From: Deltaproteobacteria bacterium RBG_16_44_11
Lineage (GTDB): Bacteria; Desulfobacterota; Syntrophia; Syntrophales; Smithellaceae
Direction: 5' to 3'
Assembly: GCA_001797845.1 (NCBI GenBank)
Contig: MGQN01000011.1
Location: 697 to 13,910, forward strand
DNA: 13,214 bases
In this document: one piece after another, positions 6,167 through 13,214 of the stretch
Numbering within the stretch: position 1 is the stretch's first letter
Layout of the letters: the number at the start of each line of letters is the position of its first letter
Translations under genes and position numbers: made by a program
Notes under the pieces: generated by a model
Database searches by the model: none
Seen by the model: the letters and a program-made list of their open reading frames with translations, nothing else
What the model was told of the DNA's origin: nothing

Positions 6167-7384
6167 TTAGGTGTAGGGTTTCAGCTCAAAGAGTTTTTTA
6201 TTCTGCATGGAGACGATGTGATAAAACTCATCCTGGGGGATGTAGATGTAGGGAACATCAACGTCGCGCCGGTAGAGAAAATGGGCAAGAATCATCCGGT
6301 TTACCGCCTGATGGCCGATAATCATGATATTGTCGGCATGCCGGTTTAAAAAAAAGGCTTTTTTGATGCCCGCTTCGATGCGCGGTTTCATCGTCTCATA
6401 GCTTTCCCCCTGAGGATAAACGTAGTGATATTTATTTGTTTTACGCGCGTTAAATACATCTGGAAAATTTTTTTCGATATCTTTGTAGGTCATTCCCTCA
6501 CAGATTCCAGCGTTGATTTCATCGAATTCCCTGATGGGAATAATCTTGCAGTCCTTTTGCATTGCGCAGATGGCACGGGCTGTCTGAATTGTCCGCTTTT
6601 TGTGGCTGGTAAAAATATAAGAGATTTGCCGTTTTTTAAAGAACCGCCCCAAGGCTTTTGCCTGAAATATACCTTTTGCGGTTAGGGTCGAATCGCCGCC
6701 GATACGGTCAATGGTGTTGAATTTTGTTTCCGCGTGCCGGATAAGAAAGAGATTTTTAACCACGTCGGTGATCAGAATGTCCTTTATTAAAAGGTAAAGA
6801 GGCATGGGATCGCTTTGTTTCTCTTCTAATATCTTGTTTTGCAGAGAATCCAGGCGGAAGTAATTTCTTTCCGCTTTCAGGGGTGTGTAAATCATCCGGT
6901 AATTATCTATCCGTTTTAAAAATTCCGCTTGCGCCCTCTGGCGATTCAGTAGGGAAAATTCAGGAAGATTGGTTTTTTCCAGAATGCTCAAAGTCAGAAT
7001 TTCCTGATCATCGTTAACGCATTCGATAAAAAGGATAGGGTGGTTATCAAGGTTTTCCTCGATCATTTTCCGTCTCTCCCGGCTAACATTGGCTGCATCC
7101 AGGATAGCAACTTGCCCCGGGCCGGCCAGATACGTTTTCGCCCGTTTCATGTTTATGAGGGCGAACTTTTTTCTCATTTCTATGCCGGAGATGTTTTCCG
7201 GATGATAAAAGTTTGCTGAGGAAGTTTCTTTTAGAGGAAGATATGCCCTGCGGAGATTGCCATTGTTGAATATTTTGGTAGGAATCCGGCTTTTTCTAAA
7301 AGCCTCCTGCAGACGAATGGCCAACGTTGATTTACCTCGGGCCGGAAGCCCCATCAGAACCAGGTATAATTTTTCGTCGTTCAT
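6167..7384 (-). CDS. 6-phosphofructo-2-kinase/fructose-2,6-bisphosphatase-like bifunctional protein
   Basis: This 405-aa protein has two domains. Residues ~5-205 match the PFK-2 kinase domain: P-loop GLPARGKST (12-20), IPTKIFNNGNLRR, ANFYHPEN, ILDAANVSRERR and FLKRIDNYRMIYTPL, all clear counterparts of PFKFB stretches. Residues ~210-395 are a histidine-phosphatase domain: LIRHAET (His217 the predicted phospho-acceptor), EINAGICEGMTY (Glu296), YPQGESYE and IIGHQAVNRMILAHFLYR (His358), again closer to FBPase-2 than to generic phosphoglycerate mutases. In eukaryotes such enzymes make and break fructose-2,6-bisphosphate, the switch between glycolysis and gluconeogenesis; in bacteria the family is uncommon and the substrate is not established. 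It is alone on the minus strand, converging on the epimerase gene (32 bases apart) and diverging from the acyl-CoA dehydrogenase. No strong Shine-Dalgarno site precedes the ATG. Another nucleotide or sugar kinase with phosphatase activity is possible. Confidence 0.85.
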   Translation of the reverse strand: MNDEKLYLVLMGLPARGKSTLAIRLQEAFRKSRIPTKIFNNGNLRRAYLPLKETSSANFYHPENISGIEMRKKFALINMKRAKTYLAGPGQVAILDAANVSRERRKMIEENLDNHPILFIECVNDDQEILTLSILEKTNLPEFSLLNRQRAQAEFLKRIDNYRMIYTPLKAERNYFRLDSLQNKILEEKQSDPMPLYLLIKDILITDVVKNLFLIRHAETKFNTIDRIGGDSTLTAKGIFQAKALGRFFKKRQISYIFTSHKKRTIQTARAICAMQKDCKIIPIREFDEINAGICEGMTYKDIEKNFPDVFNARKTNKYHYVYPQGESYETMKPRIEAGIKKAFFLNRHADNIMIIGHQAVNRMILAHFLYRRDVDVPYIYIPQDEFYHIVSMQNKKLFELKPYT

Positions 7385-7440
7385 GGCAGTGTGCTTTTTC
7401 TCTAATAATTTTAATAGGTCTTTATCATGTTATTTCAGCA

Positions 7441-7465
7441 CGGACAAGCGGCGAAATCGCTTCCG
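7441..7465. promoter_or_regulatory. Imperfect inverted repeat upstream of the acyl-CoA dehydrogenase promoter
   Basis: CGGACAAGCG (7441-7450) and CGCTTCCG (7458-7465) form an inverted repeat with a 7-base centre and a 2-base bulge. It lies about 40 bases upstream of the -35 box in the divergent gap between the kinase/phosphatase and dehydrogenase genes. It could be a regulator site serving either gene. It is short, and could be chance. Confidence 0.25.
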
Positions 7466-7506
7466 AACCGGTACTTTATCGTATGCACATTTTTTACGCA
7501 ATTATC

Positions 7507-7535
7507 TTGACACGCCCACTTTATATAAATATACT
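7507..7535 (+). promoter_or_regulatory. Near-consensus sigma-70 promoter for the acyl-CoA dehydrogenase gene
   Basis: TTGACA (7507-7512), exactly 17 bases, then TATACT (7530-7535). This is a full consensus -35 with a one-mismatch -10 at optimal spacing. Transcription would start near 7542, leaving a ~90-base leader that contains a small 5-bp hairpin (GCAGG 7573-7577 with CCTGC 7584-7588) before the GGAGG ribosome-binding site. This is the best promoter in the window and suggests strong basal expression. Confidence 0.75.
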
Positions 7536-7630
7536 GCCGGTCAGTTTTAAAATGATTTTATTAGAAATTTGTGCAGGCTTTATCCTGCCCATACAGTTTT
7601 TATAAATCAATAGTTATAAAGGAGGTTTTT

Positions 7631-9505
7631 ATGTCGTTAAATTCATTAGTTGATTCACGTGACATGAGATTTGTTCTTTTTGAAATGCTGGAACTGGAGA
7701 AATTGAACCGCTTCGAAAGCTTTAAGGAATTTGACAGGAGCATGTATGAGGATACTCTGGATCTGGCAGAAAAGATTGCCGTCGATCAGTTTTATTCGTC
7801 CAACGCCGATGGTGATAAAACCGGATTAAATTTTAATCCCAAGACTCATGAAGTAAAGGTGCCCGAATCGTTCCGTAAGGGATTCAACGCGTACGTAGAA
7901 GCGGGATTCCACAGCCTGTCGCTTTCGCAGGAAGAAGGTGGAATGGGTATGCCCGCCAGTATCACTATGGCGGCCGCGGAGTATTTTAATGCAGGCAATA
8001 CATCGTTGACCATGTATTGCGGTGCGATTACCGGAGCGATTCACATCATTTTGCCTTTCGCTTCCGGAGAAGTGAAAAAAATGTATCTTCCCAAACTAAT
8101 ATCCGGGGAATGGGGCGGCACAATGTGTCTGACCGAACCGGGCGCCGGCTCGGATCTGGGAGCACTGAAATCAAAGGCGGTGAAGCAAAAAGATGGTACT
8201 TATCTTATTACCGGGCAGAAAACATTCATCAGCAACGGCGAACACGATTTAACCCCCAATATCATCCATCCGGTACTGGCCAGAATCGAGGGTGATCCCG
8301 AAGGAACAAAGGGCATCTCTATTTTCCTGGTACCGAAGTTTCTTATCAATAAAGACGGATCGCTTGGCGCACGCAATGACGTGTATTGCACAGGCGTCGA
8401 ACATAAGATGGGGTTGAAGGGAAACGCCACATCGTCACTCAGTTTCGGCGACAACGGTAAATGTGTTGGACATCTGCTGGGGAAGGAACGCGAAGGCATG
8501 AAGATCATGTTTGTGCTCATGAACGCGGCCCGTATTCATACAGGTGTTCAGGCCGAGGCTGTTTCCAGCGCTGCCTACATGCACGCCGTCACTTATGCCC
8601 GAAATCGCATTCAGGGCTCGCATATCACCCAGATGCTCAATCCCGCTGCGCCGAAGGTCGCCATTATCGAGCATCCCGACGTGAAACGCATGCTGCTTTA
8701 TATGAAAAGCACGATCGAGGGCATGCGGATGCTCTACCTTTTCCTTGCCTATCATGAAGATATCATGCATTCATCGCCCAACGCTGAAGAAGTCAAAGAA
8801 TCAACGGGCATCGTCGAAATTCTCACCCCCATAGTCAAAGCCGGCATTTCCGATGCCGGGTGGCTGGTGACATCGGAAGCCATGCAGGTATACGGCGGTT
8901 ACGGATACTGTTCGGAGTATCCCGTCGAGCAGTATGCCCGCGATGTCAAGGTATTCTCGGTTTATGAAGGAACCAATGCCATTCAGTCCCTTGATCTCCA
9001 GATGCGCAAAATCCTCATGAATCCTGAAATGTACAATTACTCGCAGCTCAAAAAACGTATGAATGATGCGATAGCAGGTGCCAAGGGTGTGGTGGATGAA
9101 AAGTATATCACCCCTGTCGTCCGCGGACTGGCGAAGCTCGAAGAAGTCATTGAAATGATGAAAAAGCAGCTGGGGGAAGGAAAGTTCATGGCGTTGGTCC
9201 TCAATGCTACACCGCTGCAACAAGCCTTCTTCCCGCTGATTGTGGCTTGGCTGCATCTCTGGAGTCTGACGATTACAATTCCCAAAATGAAAAAACTCGT
9301 TGGCGATGTCAAGGGCGAGGAAAGACAAAAGATAATTTCTGAAAATAATGAGGCGGCATATTACGCCGGCAGGGTGCTTTCGTCCCAGTTCTTTATCGGG
9401 GCGGAATTTCCGAAGTATTTCGGCATGATTGAATGCATTATGAATAATGAGGGCGCTGCAATTAAATCCGTTTCAGAGAACTTTACCGGAGCGCCTAAAG
9501 AGTAA
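7631..9505 (+). CDS. Acyl-CoA dehydrogenase (long, ~620-aa type)
   Basis: This 624-aa FAD enzyme oxidises an acyl-CoA to the 2-enoyl-CoA, or runs in reverse, passing electrons to an electron-transfer flavoprotein. An N-terminal helical extension is followed by the classical three-part core: alpha domain with LSLSQEEGGMGMP, beta domain with MCLTEPGAGSDLG (165-177), and a second helical domain with MQVYGGYGY (418-426) and the predicted catalytic Glu446 in FSVYEGTNAIQSLD. Residues ~465-624 form the extra C-terminal helical region of the long subfamily, which includes DmdC-type and FadE-like enzymes; classic members have ~380 aa. The ATG at 7631 is preceded by a strong AAAGGAGG, whereas the upstream in-frame GTG at 7571 lacks one. 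It is a single-gene unit with its own promoter and terminator. Chain length and substrate cannot be deduced; the nearby mutase genes make short or branched acyl-CoAs plausible. Confidence 0.94.
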   Translation: MSLNSLVDSRDMRFVLFEMLELEKLNRFESFKEFDRSMYEDTLDLAEKIAVDQFYSSNADGDKTGLNFNPKTHEVKVPESFRKGFNAYVEAGFHSLSLSQEEGGMGMPASITMAAAEYFNAGNTSLTMYCGAITGAIHIILPFASGEVKKMYLPKLISGEWGGTMCLTEPGAGSDLGALKSKAVKQKDGTYLITGQKTFISNGEHDLTPNIIHPVLARIEGDPEGTKGISIFLVPKFLINKDGSLGARNDVYCTGVEHKMGLKGNATSSLSFGDNGKCVGHLLGKEREGMKIMFVLMNAARIHTGVQAEAVSSAAYMHAVTYARNRIQGSHITQMLNPAAPKVAIIEHPDVKRMLLYMKSTIEGMRMLYLFLAYHEDIMHSSPNAEEVKESTGIVEILTPIVKAGISDAGWLVTSEAMQVYGGYGYCSEYPVEQYARDVKVFSVYEGTNAIQSLDLQMRKILMNPEMYNYSQLKKRMNDAIAGAKGVVDEKYITPVVRGLAKLEEVIEMMKKQLGEGKFMALVLNATPLQQAFFPLIVAWLHLWSLTITIPKMKKLVGDVKGEERQKIISENNEAAYYAGRVLSSQFFIGAEFPKYFGMIECIMNNEGAAIKSVSENFTGAPKE

Positions 9506-9524
9506 AATTGAAAAGTAACTTATG

Positions 9525-9573
9525 CTAAAAAGAGAGCTGATCCCTGCGGGTCAGCTCTCTTTTTAGTTTTTTT
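9525..9573 (+). terminator. Strong intrinsic terminator after the acyl-CoA dehydrogenase gene
   Basis: A perfect 16-bp stem (CTAAAAAGAGAGCTGA at 9525-9540 with its complement at 9551-9566) is capped by TCCCTGCGGG, whose CCC/GGG can extend pairing, and is followed by seven T residues (9567-9573). It starts 20 bases after the stop codon. The A-rich left and T-rich right arms could also give weaker termination on the opposite strand. Confidence 0.95.
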
Positions 9574-9632
9574 CATGCATACATATTTCTTCATTATTTG
9601 TAACTAAGTTGCAAGAATATCAGAGCTGTAGT

Positions 9633-9662
9633 CCAATTTTTGTGGTGGCCACCCCAATTTTT
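9633..9662. repeat. Palindrome flanked by 9-bp direct repeats
   Basis: CCAATTTTT occurs at 9633-9641 and again at 9654-9662, and between them is the perfect 10-bp palindrome GGTGGCCACC (9644-9653). It lies between the dehydrogenase terminator and the dikinase gene. It could be a regulator-binding site or a relic of a mobile-element end. No transposase is nearby and the role is unknown. Confidence 0.4.
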
Positions 9663-9684
9663 ATATTCCATAGACGGTTTCGTC

Positions 9685-9717
9685 TTGACAGGAAATATGA
9701 TTTTATGGCCTTATAAT
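9685..9717 (+). promoter_or_regulatory. Possible promoter for the dikinase gene
   Basis: A consensus TTGACA (9685-9690) and a consensus TATAAT (9712-9717) lie upstream of the dikinase gene, but the spacer is 21 bases, longer than the usual 16-18. Either the pair works poorly without an activator, or only one box is real. It sits at the expected distance, about 50 bases before the start codon. Confidence 0.35.
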
Positions 9718-9767
9718 TACTTTGAAAATACAATCACAAGACATACAGGAGGTTGAAAAGCAAGGTT

Positions 9768-12500
9768 ATGAGCGAAAAATATGTATACTCTTTCTCGGAA
9801 GGATACGGAAAAAGCAAGAATCTTTTGGGAGGCAAGGGTGTTGGACTTGCGGAAATGGCTCATCTTAAAATTCCTATCCCGCCTGGTTTTACTATTACGA
9901 CAGAAATTTGCACGGCTTTCTACAAAAACAAAGGCCGTTATCCACAAGGACTAAAAGAGCAGGTTTATAAAGCATTGCAAAAGATGGAACGGGAAGCCGG
10001 TATGAAATTCGGTGATCCTAAGAACCCTTTGTTGTGTTCTGCGCGTTCCGGGGCGCGAAAGAGTATGCCCGGCATGATGGAAACGGTGCTGAATATAGGT
10101 CTAACCTCAAAAACTATTCCCGGAATGATTGAGAAAACAAAAAACCCCCGCTTTGTTTGGGATTCTTACCGCCGTTTGATCCAGATGTATTCGGACGTTG
10201 TTATGGAAAAGGCCGAAGGTATCGAACCGGCGGAAGGGATGGGGGTGCGCCAACAGCTCGAACGTGAACTGGCGGCTATGAAACAGCGCCGCAGAGTTAC
10301 GAACGATGTTGATCTTACGGAGCATGATCTGGCAGAACTTACAAAAATTTACAAGACCAGGGTAATGCAAGTCATTGGCAGACCCTTTCCTGATGATCCC
10401 TATGAACAATTATGGGGCGCTATCTCCGCCGTCTTTAAAAGCTGGAACGGGAAGCGTGCCATTTCCTATCGCCGAATTGAAGGAATTCCTGATGATTGGG
10501 GCACGGCGGTTAATGTACAGGCAATGGTATTTGGCAACATGGGTGAAAACTCAGCCACTGGCGTGGCTTTTACCCGTAATCCCGCAACAGGCGAAAACAA
10601 ATTTTACGGCGAATGGCTGCCGAACGCGCAAGGTGAAGACGTTGTTGCGGGCATTCGCACGCCGAATCCGATCAATGAAGAAATGCGACAGATAGACGAT
10701 ACCGAAGGGCATCCCAGCCTCGAGAAGGCCATGCCCAAAGCTTACGCGCTACTCACAAAGATCCGCCAGAGACTCGAAAATCATTTCAAAGATATGCAGG
10801 ACCTTGAATTCACCATCCAAGACGGCCGCGTCTGGATGTTGCAGACGCGCACCGGCAAGCGTAACGGTCCTGCTGCCGTCCGCATGGCCGTGGAGATGTT
10901 TAAAAGCAAAATGATTAGCGCCAGCGAAGCGGTGATGCGCGTAACTTCATCCCAGATCGATGAACTGCTCCACCCTATGGTTGACCCGGAGGCGGAAATG
11001 AAGGGAGAATTTCTGGCTAAAGGTCTGCCTGCCAGTCCCGGCGGAGCGGTAGGTCAGGTCGTATTTACGGCGGCAGATGCGGTGGGTTGGGCTAAAGCGG
11101 GCAAGAAGGTTATTCTCGTACGTGAGGAAACTAATCCCGAAGATGTCGAAGGCATGCGCGCAGCACAAGGTATTCTCACTGCGCGCGGCGGTATGACCTC
11201 ACATGCAGCTTTGGTAGCTCGAGGATGGGGTAGGTGCTGTATAGTCGGCGCTGGAACTCTGCGCATTGATACACACCAGAAGACAATGATGGTCGACGGA
11301 AAAATAGTGCGGGAAGGTGAGATAATTACTCTCAACGGAACCAAGGGACGTGTGTACAAAGGTGCCTTAGCTATGATCAGCGGTACCGAAGATGACAAAA
11401 ACTTCGCGGCATTCATGAAACTCTGCGATTCGGTGCGGCGCCTCAAGATCCGGACAAACGCCGATACACCAAAGGATGCCGCCAGAGCCATACAATTCGG
11501 TGCCGAGGGTATCGGCCTCTTCCGCACCGAACACATGTTCTATGGGGAGAATAGTGAAAAACCGTTATTTCATCTGCGTAAAATGATCCTATCTGACACC
11601 GTTGAAGAACGCCGCGCGGCATTGAATGATCTGTTCCCTTTTGTCAAGAACGACATCAAAAAGACAATGGAGGTGATGGCCGGCCGGCCGGTGACCATTC
11701 GCCTTTTGGATCCGCCGTTGCATGAGTTTGTGCCGGGAAATCCTGAAGAGCGTCAGCACCTCGCCGAAAGCCTTCGCATCTCGATGGATAAACTTAACAG
11801 CCGGGCGGAAAACCTGCACGAAGCCAATCCAATGATGGGTCATCGCGGCGTGCGTCTCGGCATCACCTATCCCGAAGTCAGTGAGATGCAAATCCGCGCT
11901 ATTCTTGAAGGTGCGGCTGAACTCCTGAAGGAGGGCAAAAAGGTGCTGCCCGAAATCATGATTCCGGTCGTTTGCGACGTGGCCGAGTTCAAAAATCAAG
12001 CAACTCTGGTTAAGAAGATTCTTCCCGAAGTGTGCGCCAAGTATGGTCTCAAGAAAATACCGCACCTGGTAGGCACCATGATTGAAATTCCGCGCGCGGC
12101 GCTTCTTGCCGGCCGTATTGCCGAAGAAGCGGAGTTTTTCAGTTATGGTACAAACGATCTGACGCAGATGACATACGGTTTCAGCCGGGACGATGTCGGC
12201 GCTTTTGTGCCCGAATACGTGGAAAAAAGGATTATTCCGGTAGATCCATTTCAGGTTCTCGATCAGGATGGCGTGGGACAGCTCATCGAATTTGGAATTG
12301 AACGCGGACGCAAAACGCGGCCGGGATTGAAGGTCGGCATTTGCGGCGAGCACGGCGGCGAGCCGTCGAGCGTTATGTTTTGCCACCGCGTAGGCATGGA
12401 TTATGTGAGTTGTTCGCCTTATCGCGTGCCGATAGCGCGACTGGCGGCCGCGCAAGCGGTGATCGAACAAAAGACAGCAGCGAAAAAGAAACATAAATAA
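9768..12500 (+). CDS. ppdK: Pyruvate,phosphate dikinase
   Basis: This 910-aa cytoplasmic enzyme interconverts pyruvate + ATP + Pi with PEP + AMP + PPi. Domains in order: N-terminal ATP-grasp nucleotide-binding domain (about 1-360; KNLLGGKGVGLAEM, SARSGARKSMPGMM, TRNPATGE); central phosphohistidine domain with GGMTSHAALVARGWG, where His479 carries the phosphoryl group and Thr477 corresponds to the regulatory site of the family; and the C-terminal PEP-binding TIM barrel (about 540-900) with GIGLFRTEHMF, PMMGHRGVRLG, SYGTNDLTQMT and GICGEHGGEPSS, with catalytic Cys859. The ATG at 9768 gives the family-typical start (SEKYVYSF). The TTG at 9753 abuts AGGAGG (9747-9752) with no spacing and was rejected, though AGGAGG is then 15 bases from the ATG, slightly far. 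The protein is somewhat longer than the 874-aa clostridial enzyme. The PEP carboxykinase gene follows 66 bases downstream with no terminator seen, suggesting joint control of PEP supply. Confidence 0.97.
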   Translation: MSEKYVYSFSEGYGKSKNLLGGKGVGLAEMAHLKIPIPPGFTITTEICTAFYKNKGRYPQGLKEQVYKALQKMEREAGMKFGDPKNPLLCSARSGARKSMPGMMETVLNIGLTSKTIPGMIEKTKNPRFVWDSYRRLIQMYSDVVMEKAEGIEPAEGMGVRQQLERELAAMKQRRRVTNDVDLTEHDLAELTKIYKTRVMQVIGRPFPDDPYEQLWGAISAVFKSWNGKRAISYRRIEGIPDDWGTAVNVQAMVFGNMGENSATGVAFTRNPATGENKFYGEWLPNAQGEDVVAGIRTPNPINEEMRQIDDTEGHPSLEKAMPKAYALLTKIRQRLENHFKDMQDLEFTIQDGRVWMLQTRTGKRNGPAAVRMAVEMFKSKMISASEAVMRVTSSQIDELLHPMVDPEAEMKGEFLAKGLPASPGGAVGQVVFTAADAVGWAKAGKKVILVREETNPEDVEGMRAAQGILTARGGMTSHAALVARGWGRCCIVGAGTLRIDTHQKTMMVDGKIVREGEIITLNGTKGRVYKGALAMISGTEDDKNFAAFMKLCDSVRRLKIRTNADTPKDAARAIQFGAEGIGLFRTEHMFYGENSEKPLFHLRKMILSDTVEERRAALNDLFPFVKNDIKKTMEVMAGRPVTIRLLDPPLHEFVPGNPEERQHLAESLRISMDKLNSRAENLHEANPMMGHRGVRLGITYPEVSEMQIRAILEGAAELLKEGKKVLPEIMIPVVCDVAEFKNQATLVKKILPEVCAKYGLKKIPHLVGTMIEIPRAALLAGRIAEEAEFFSYGTNDLTQMTYGFSRDDVGAFVPEYVEKRIIPVDPFQVLDQDGVGQLIEFGIERGRKTRPGLKVGICGEHGGEPSSVMFCHRVGMDYVSCSPYRVPIARLAAAQAVIEQKTAAKKKHK

Positions 12501-12566
12501 TCACGCAAATTAAAAAGCGTTTCGCTATATCGACAAAATGAATATGATAAATGAAGGGACATGAAC

Positions 12567-13214
12567 ATGGTTGTAAAAAATGAGAAGCTGAAAAAATGGA
12601 TTGAAGATATTTCACAGATGTGCCTGCCGGATAATGTTTATTGGTGCGACGGTTCCAAGAAGGAATATGATCGCCTGATGTTGCAGATGGTCGAAAGCGG
12701 CGCAGCTATAAAACTCAAAAAACGAAAAAACAGCTTTTTGTTTCGTTCTGACCCTTCTGATGTAGCGAGAGTGGAGAACCGAACCTATATCAGCACTCCC
12801 TTACAGGTTGAAGCGGGTCCCACAAATAATTGGATCGCGCCCGATGAATTAAAGGCGACAATGAAGTCTCTTTATAAGGAGTGCATGAAAGGACGCACGA
12901 TGTATGTGATTCCTTTCTCCATGGGGCCGATTGAATCACCGATCGCCAAGATCGGTATAGAAATAACGGATAGTCTTTATGTTGTTTGCAATATGCACAT
13001 CATGACCCGCGTGGGAACAAAAGTTCTTGATAAGTTGGGGAAGGACGGCGAATTTATTCCCTGCCTGCATTCCATCGGCGCCCCGCTGGAAAAAGATCAG
13101 AAAGATGTGCCCTGGCCCTGCGCGCCAATGGAGAAAAAATACATCAGCCATTTTCCGGATGAAAATCTGATTTGGTCTTACGGTTCCGGTTATGGCGGCA
13201 ACGCGCTTCTTGGT
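12567..13214 (+). CDS. pckG: GTP-dependent phosphoenolpyruvate carboxykinase, N-terminal part (3' end outside window)
   Basis: The first 216 codons of a ~600-aa enzyme are present. It converts oxaloacetate + GTP to PEP + CO2 + GDP, the first committed gluconeogenic step, or runs in reverse for CO2 fixation. GTP-type signatures are VYWCDGSKKEYDRL, SDPSDVARVENRTYI, GRTMYVIPFSMGP, SPIAKIGIEITDS, CLHSIGAPL and the substrate-binding NLIWSYGSGYGGNALLG at the window edge. The ATP-dependent form looks different and is excluded. The P-loop and catalytic Cys lie beyond the edge. Two in-frame ATGs exist, at 12561 and 12567; the second is preferred because AAGGGA (12554-12559) is then 7 bases away. It probably forms a transcription unit with the dikinase gene upstream. 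Confidence 0.96.
   Translation, partial: MVVKNEKLKKWIEDISQMCLPDNVYWCDGSKKEYDRLMLQMVESGAAIKLKKRKNSFLFRSDPSDVARVENRTYISTPLQVEAGPTNNWIAPDELKATMKSLYKECMKGRTMYVIPFSMGPIESPIAKIGIEITDSLYVVCNMHIMTRVGTKVLDKLGKDGEFIPCLHSIGAPLEKDQKDVPWPCAPMEKKYISHFPDENLIWSYGSGYGGNALLG

Noticed and set aside
7571..7630. GTG at 7571 as the acyl-CoA dehydrogenase start
   Set aside because: It lacks a ribosome-binding site and lies just after the promoter, while ATG at 7631 has a strong GGAGG.
9753..9767. TTG at 9753 as the dikinase start
   Set aside because: The AGGAGG site ends at the base just before it, leaving no spacing, and the extra five residues do not match the family start; ATG at 9768 does.
11589..12494. A 301-codon minus-strand open frame opposite the dikinase C-terminal barrel
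   Set aside because: The translation is rich in His/Arg/Phe, as is common for antisense shadows, and the plus strand encodes an intact conserved domain.
1..13214. CRISPR array, tRNA/rRNA genes, phage or transposase genes
   Set aside because: No regularly spaced repeats, RNA-gene signatures, or integrase/transposase motifs were seen on either strand.

Overview
The window looks like a bacterial chromosome segment of moderate GC content. It most likely comes from an anaerobic, organic-acid-metabolising member of the Desulfobacterota (Syntrophales-like). That placement is an inference from three things: a two-gene (split) methylmalonyl-CoA mutase led by an ADP-forming acyl-CoA ligase, a long (~620 aa) acyl-CoA dehydrogenase, and a palindromic 'ACTGTTGAAAAA' dispersed element of a kind I associate with that phylum. 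No rRNA, tRNA, CRISPR array, transposase or phage gene is visible.

Layout. Positions 1-570 hold the 3' end of a catalase-peroxidase gene (katG). A 187-base gap follows, with a possible decayed regulator fragment and a perfect 10-bp stem-loop. Next is a small two-helix membrane protein that I recognise as NrtS-like (nitrate/nitrite transporter). After an AT-rich promoter region comes a same-strand cluster at 1248-6134: ADP-forming acyl-CoA synthetase, methylmalonyl-CoA mutase large (catalytic) subunit, a ~150-bp palindromic repeat, mutase small (B12-binding) subunit, and methylmalonyl-CoA epimerase. Converging on it is a minus-strand gene for a 6-phosphofructo-2-kinase/fructose-2,6-bisphosphatase-like two-domain protein, which is eukaryote-like in architecture and uncommon in bacteria. 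Divergent from that gene, behind a near-consensus promoter, is the acyl-CoA dehydrogenase gene, closed by a strong intrinsic terminator. The window ends with pyruvate,phosphate dikinase and the first 216 codons of a GTP-dependent PEP carboxykinase, probably co-transcribed.

How the genes fit together (inference). The acyl-CoA synthetase, mutase and epimerase connect propionyl-/methylmalonyl-CoA to succinyl-CoA while making or spending one ATP at the acyl-CoA ligase step. The dehydrogenase handles acyl-CoA oxidation or reduction. PEP carboxykinase and pyruvate,phosphate dikinase interconvert the C4/C3 products with PEP, the entry to gluconeogenesis. The kinase/phosphatase could set a sugar-phosphate signal controlling that flux. 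Each enzyme belongs to a known family. I found no clearly undescribed system. The least ordinary items are the PFKFB-like protein beside gluconeogenic genes, the palindromic element between the two mutase subunit genes, and the NrtS-like gene with a stem-loop just before its ribosome-binding site.
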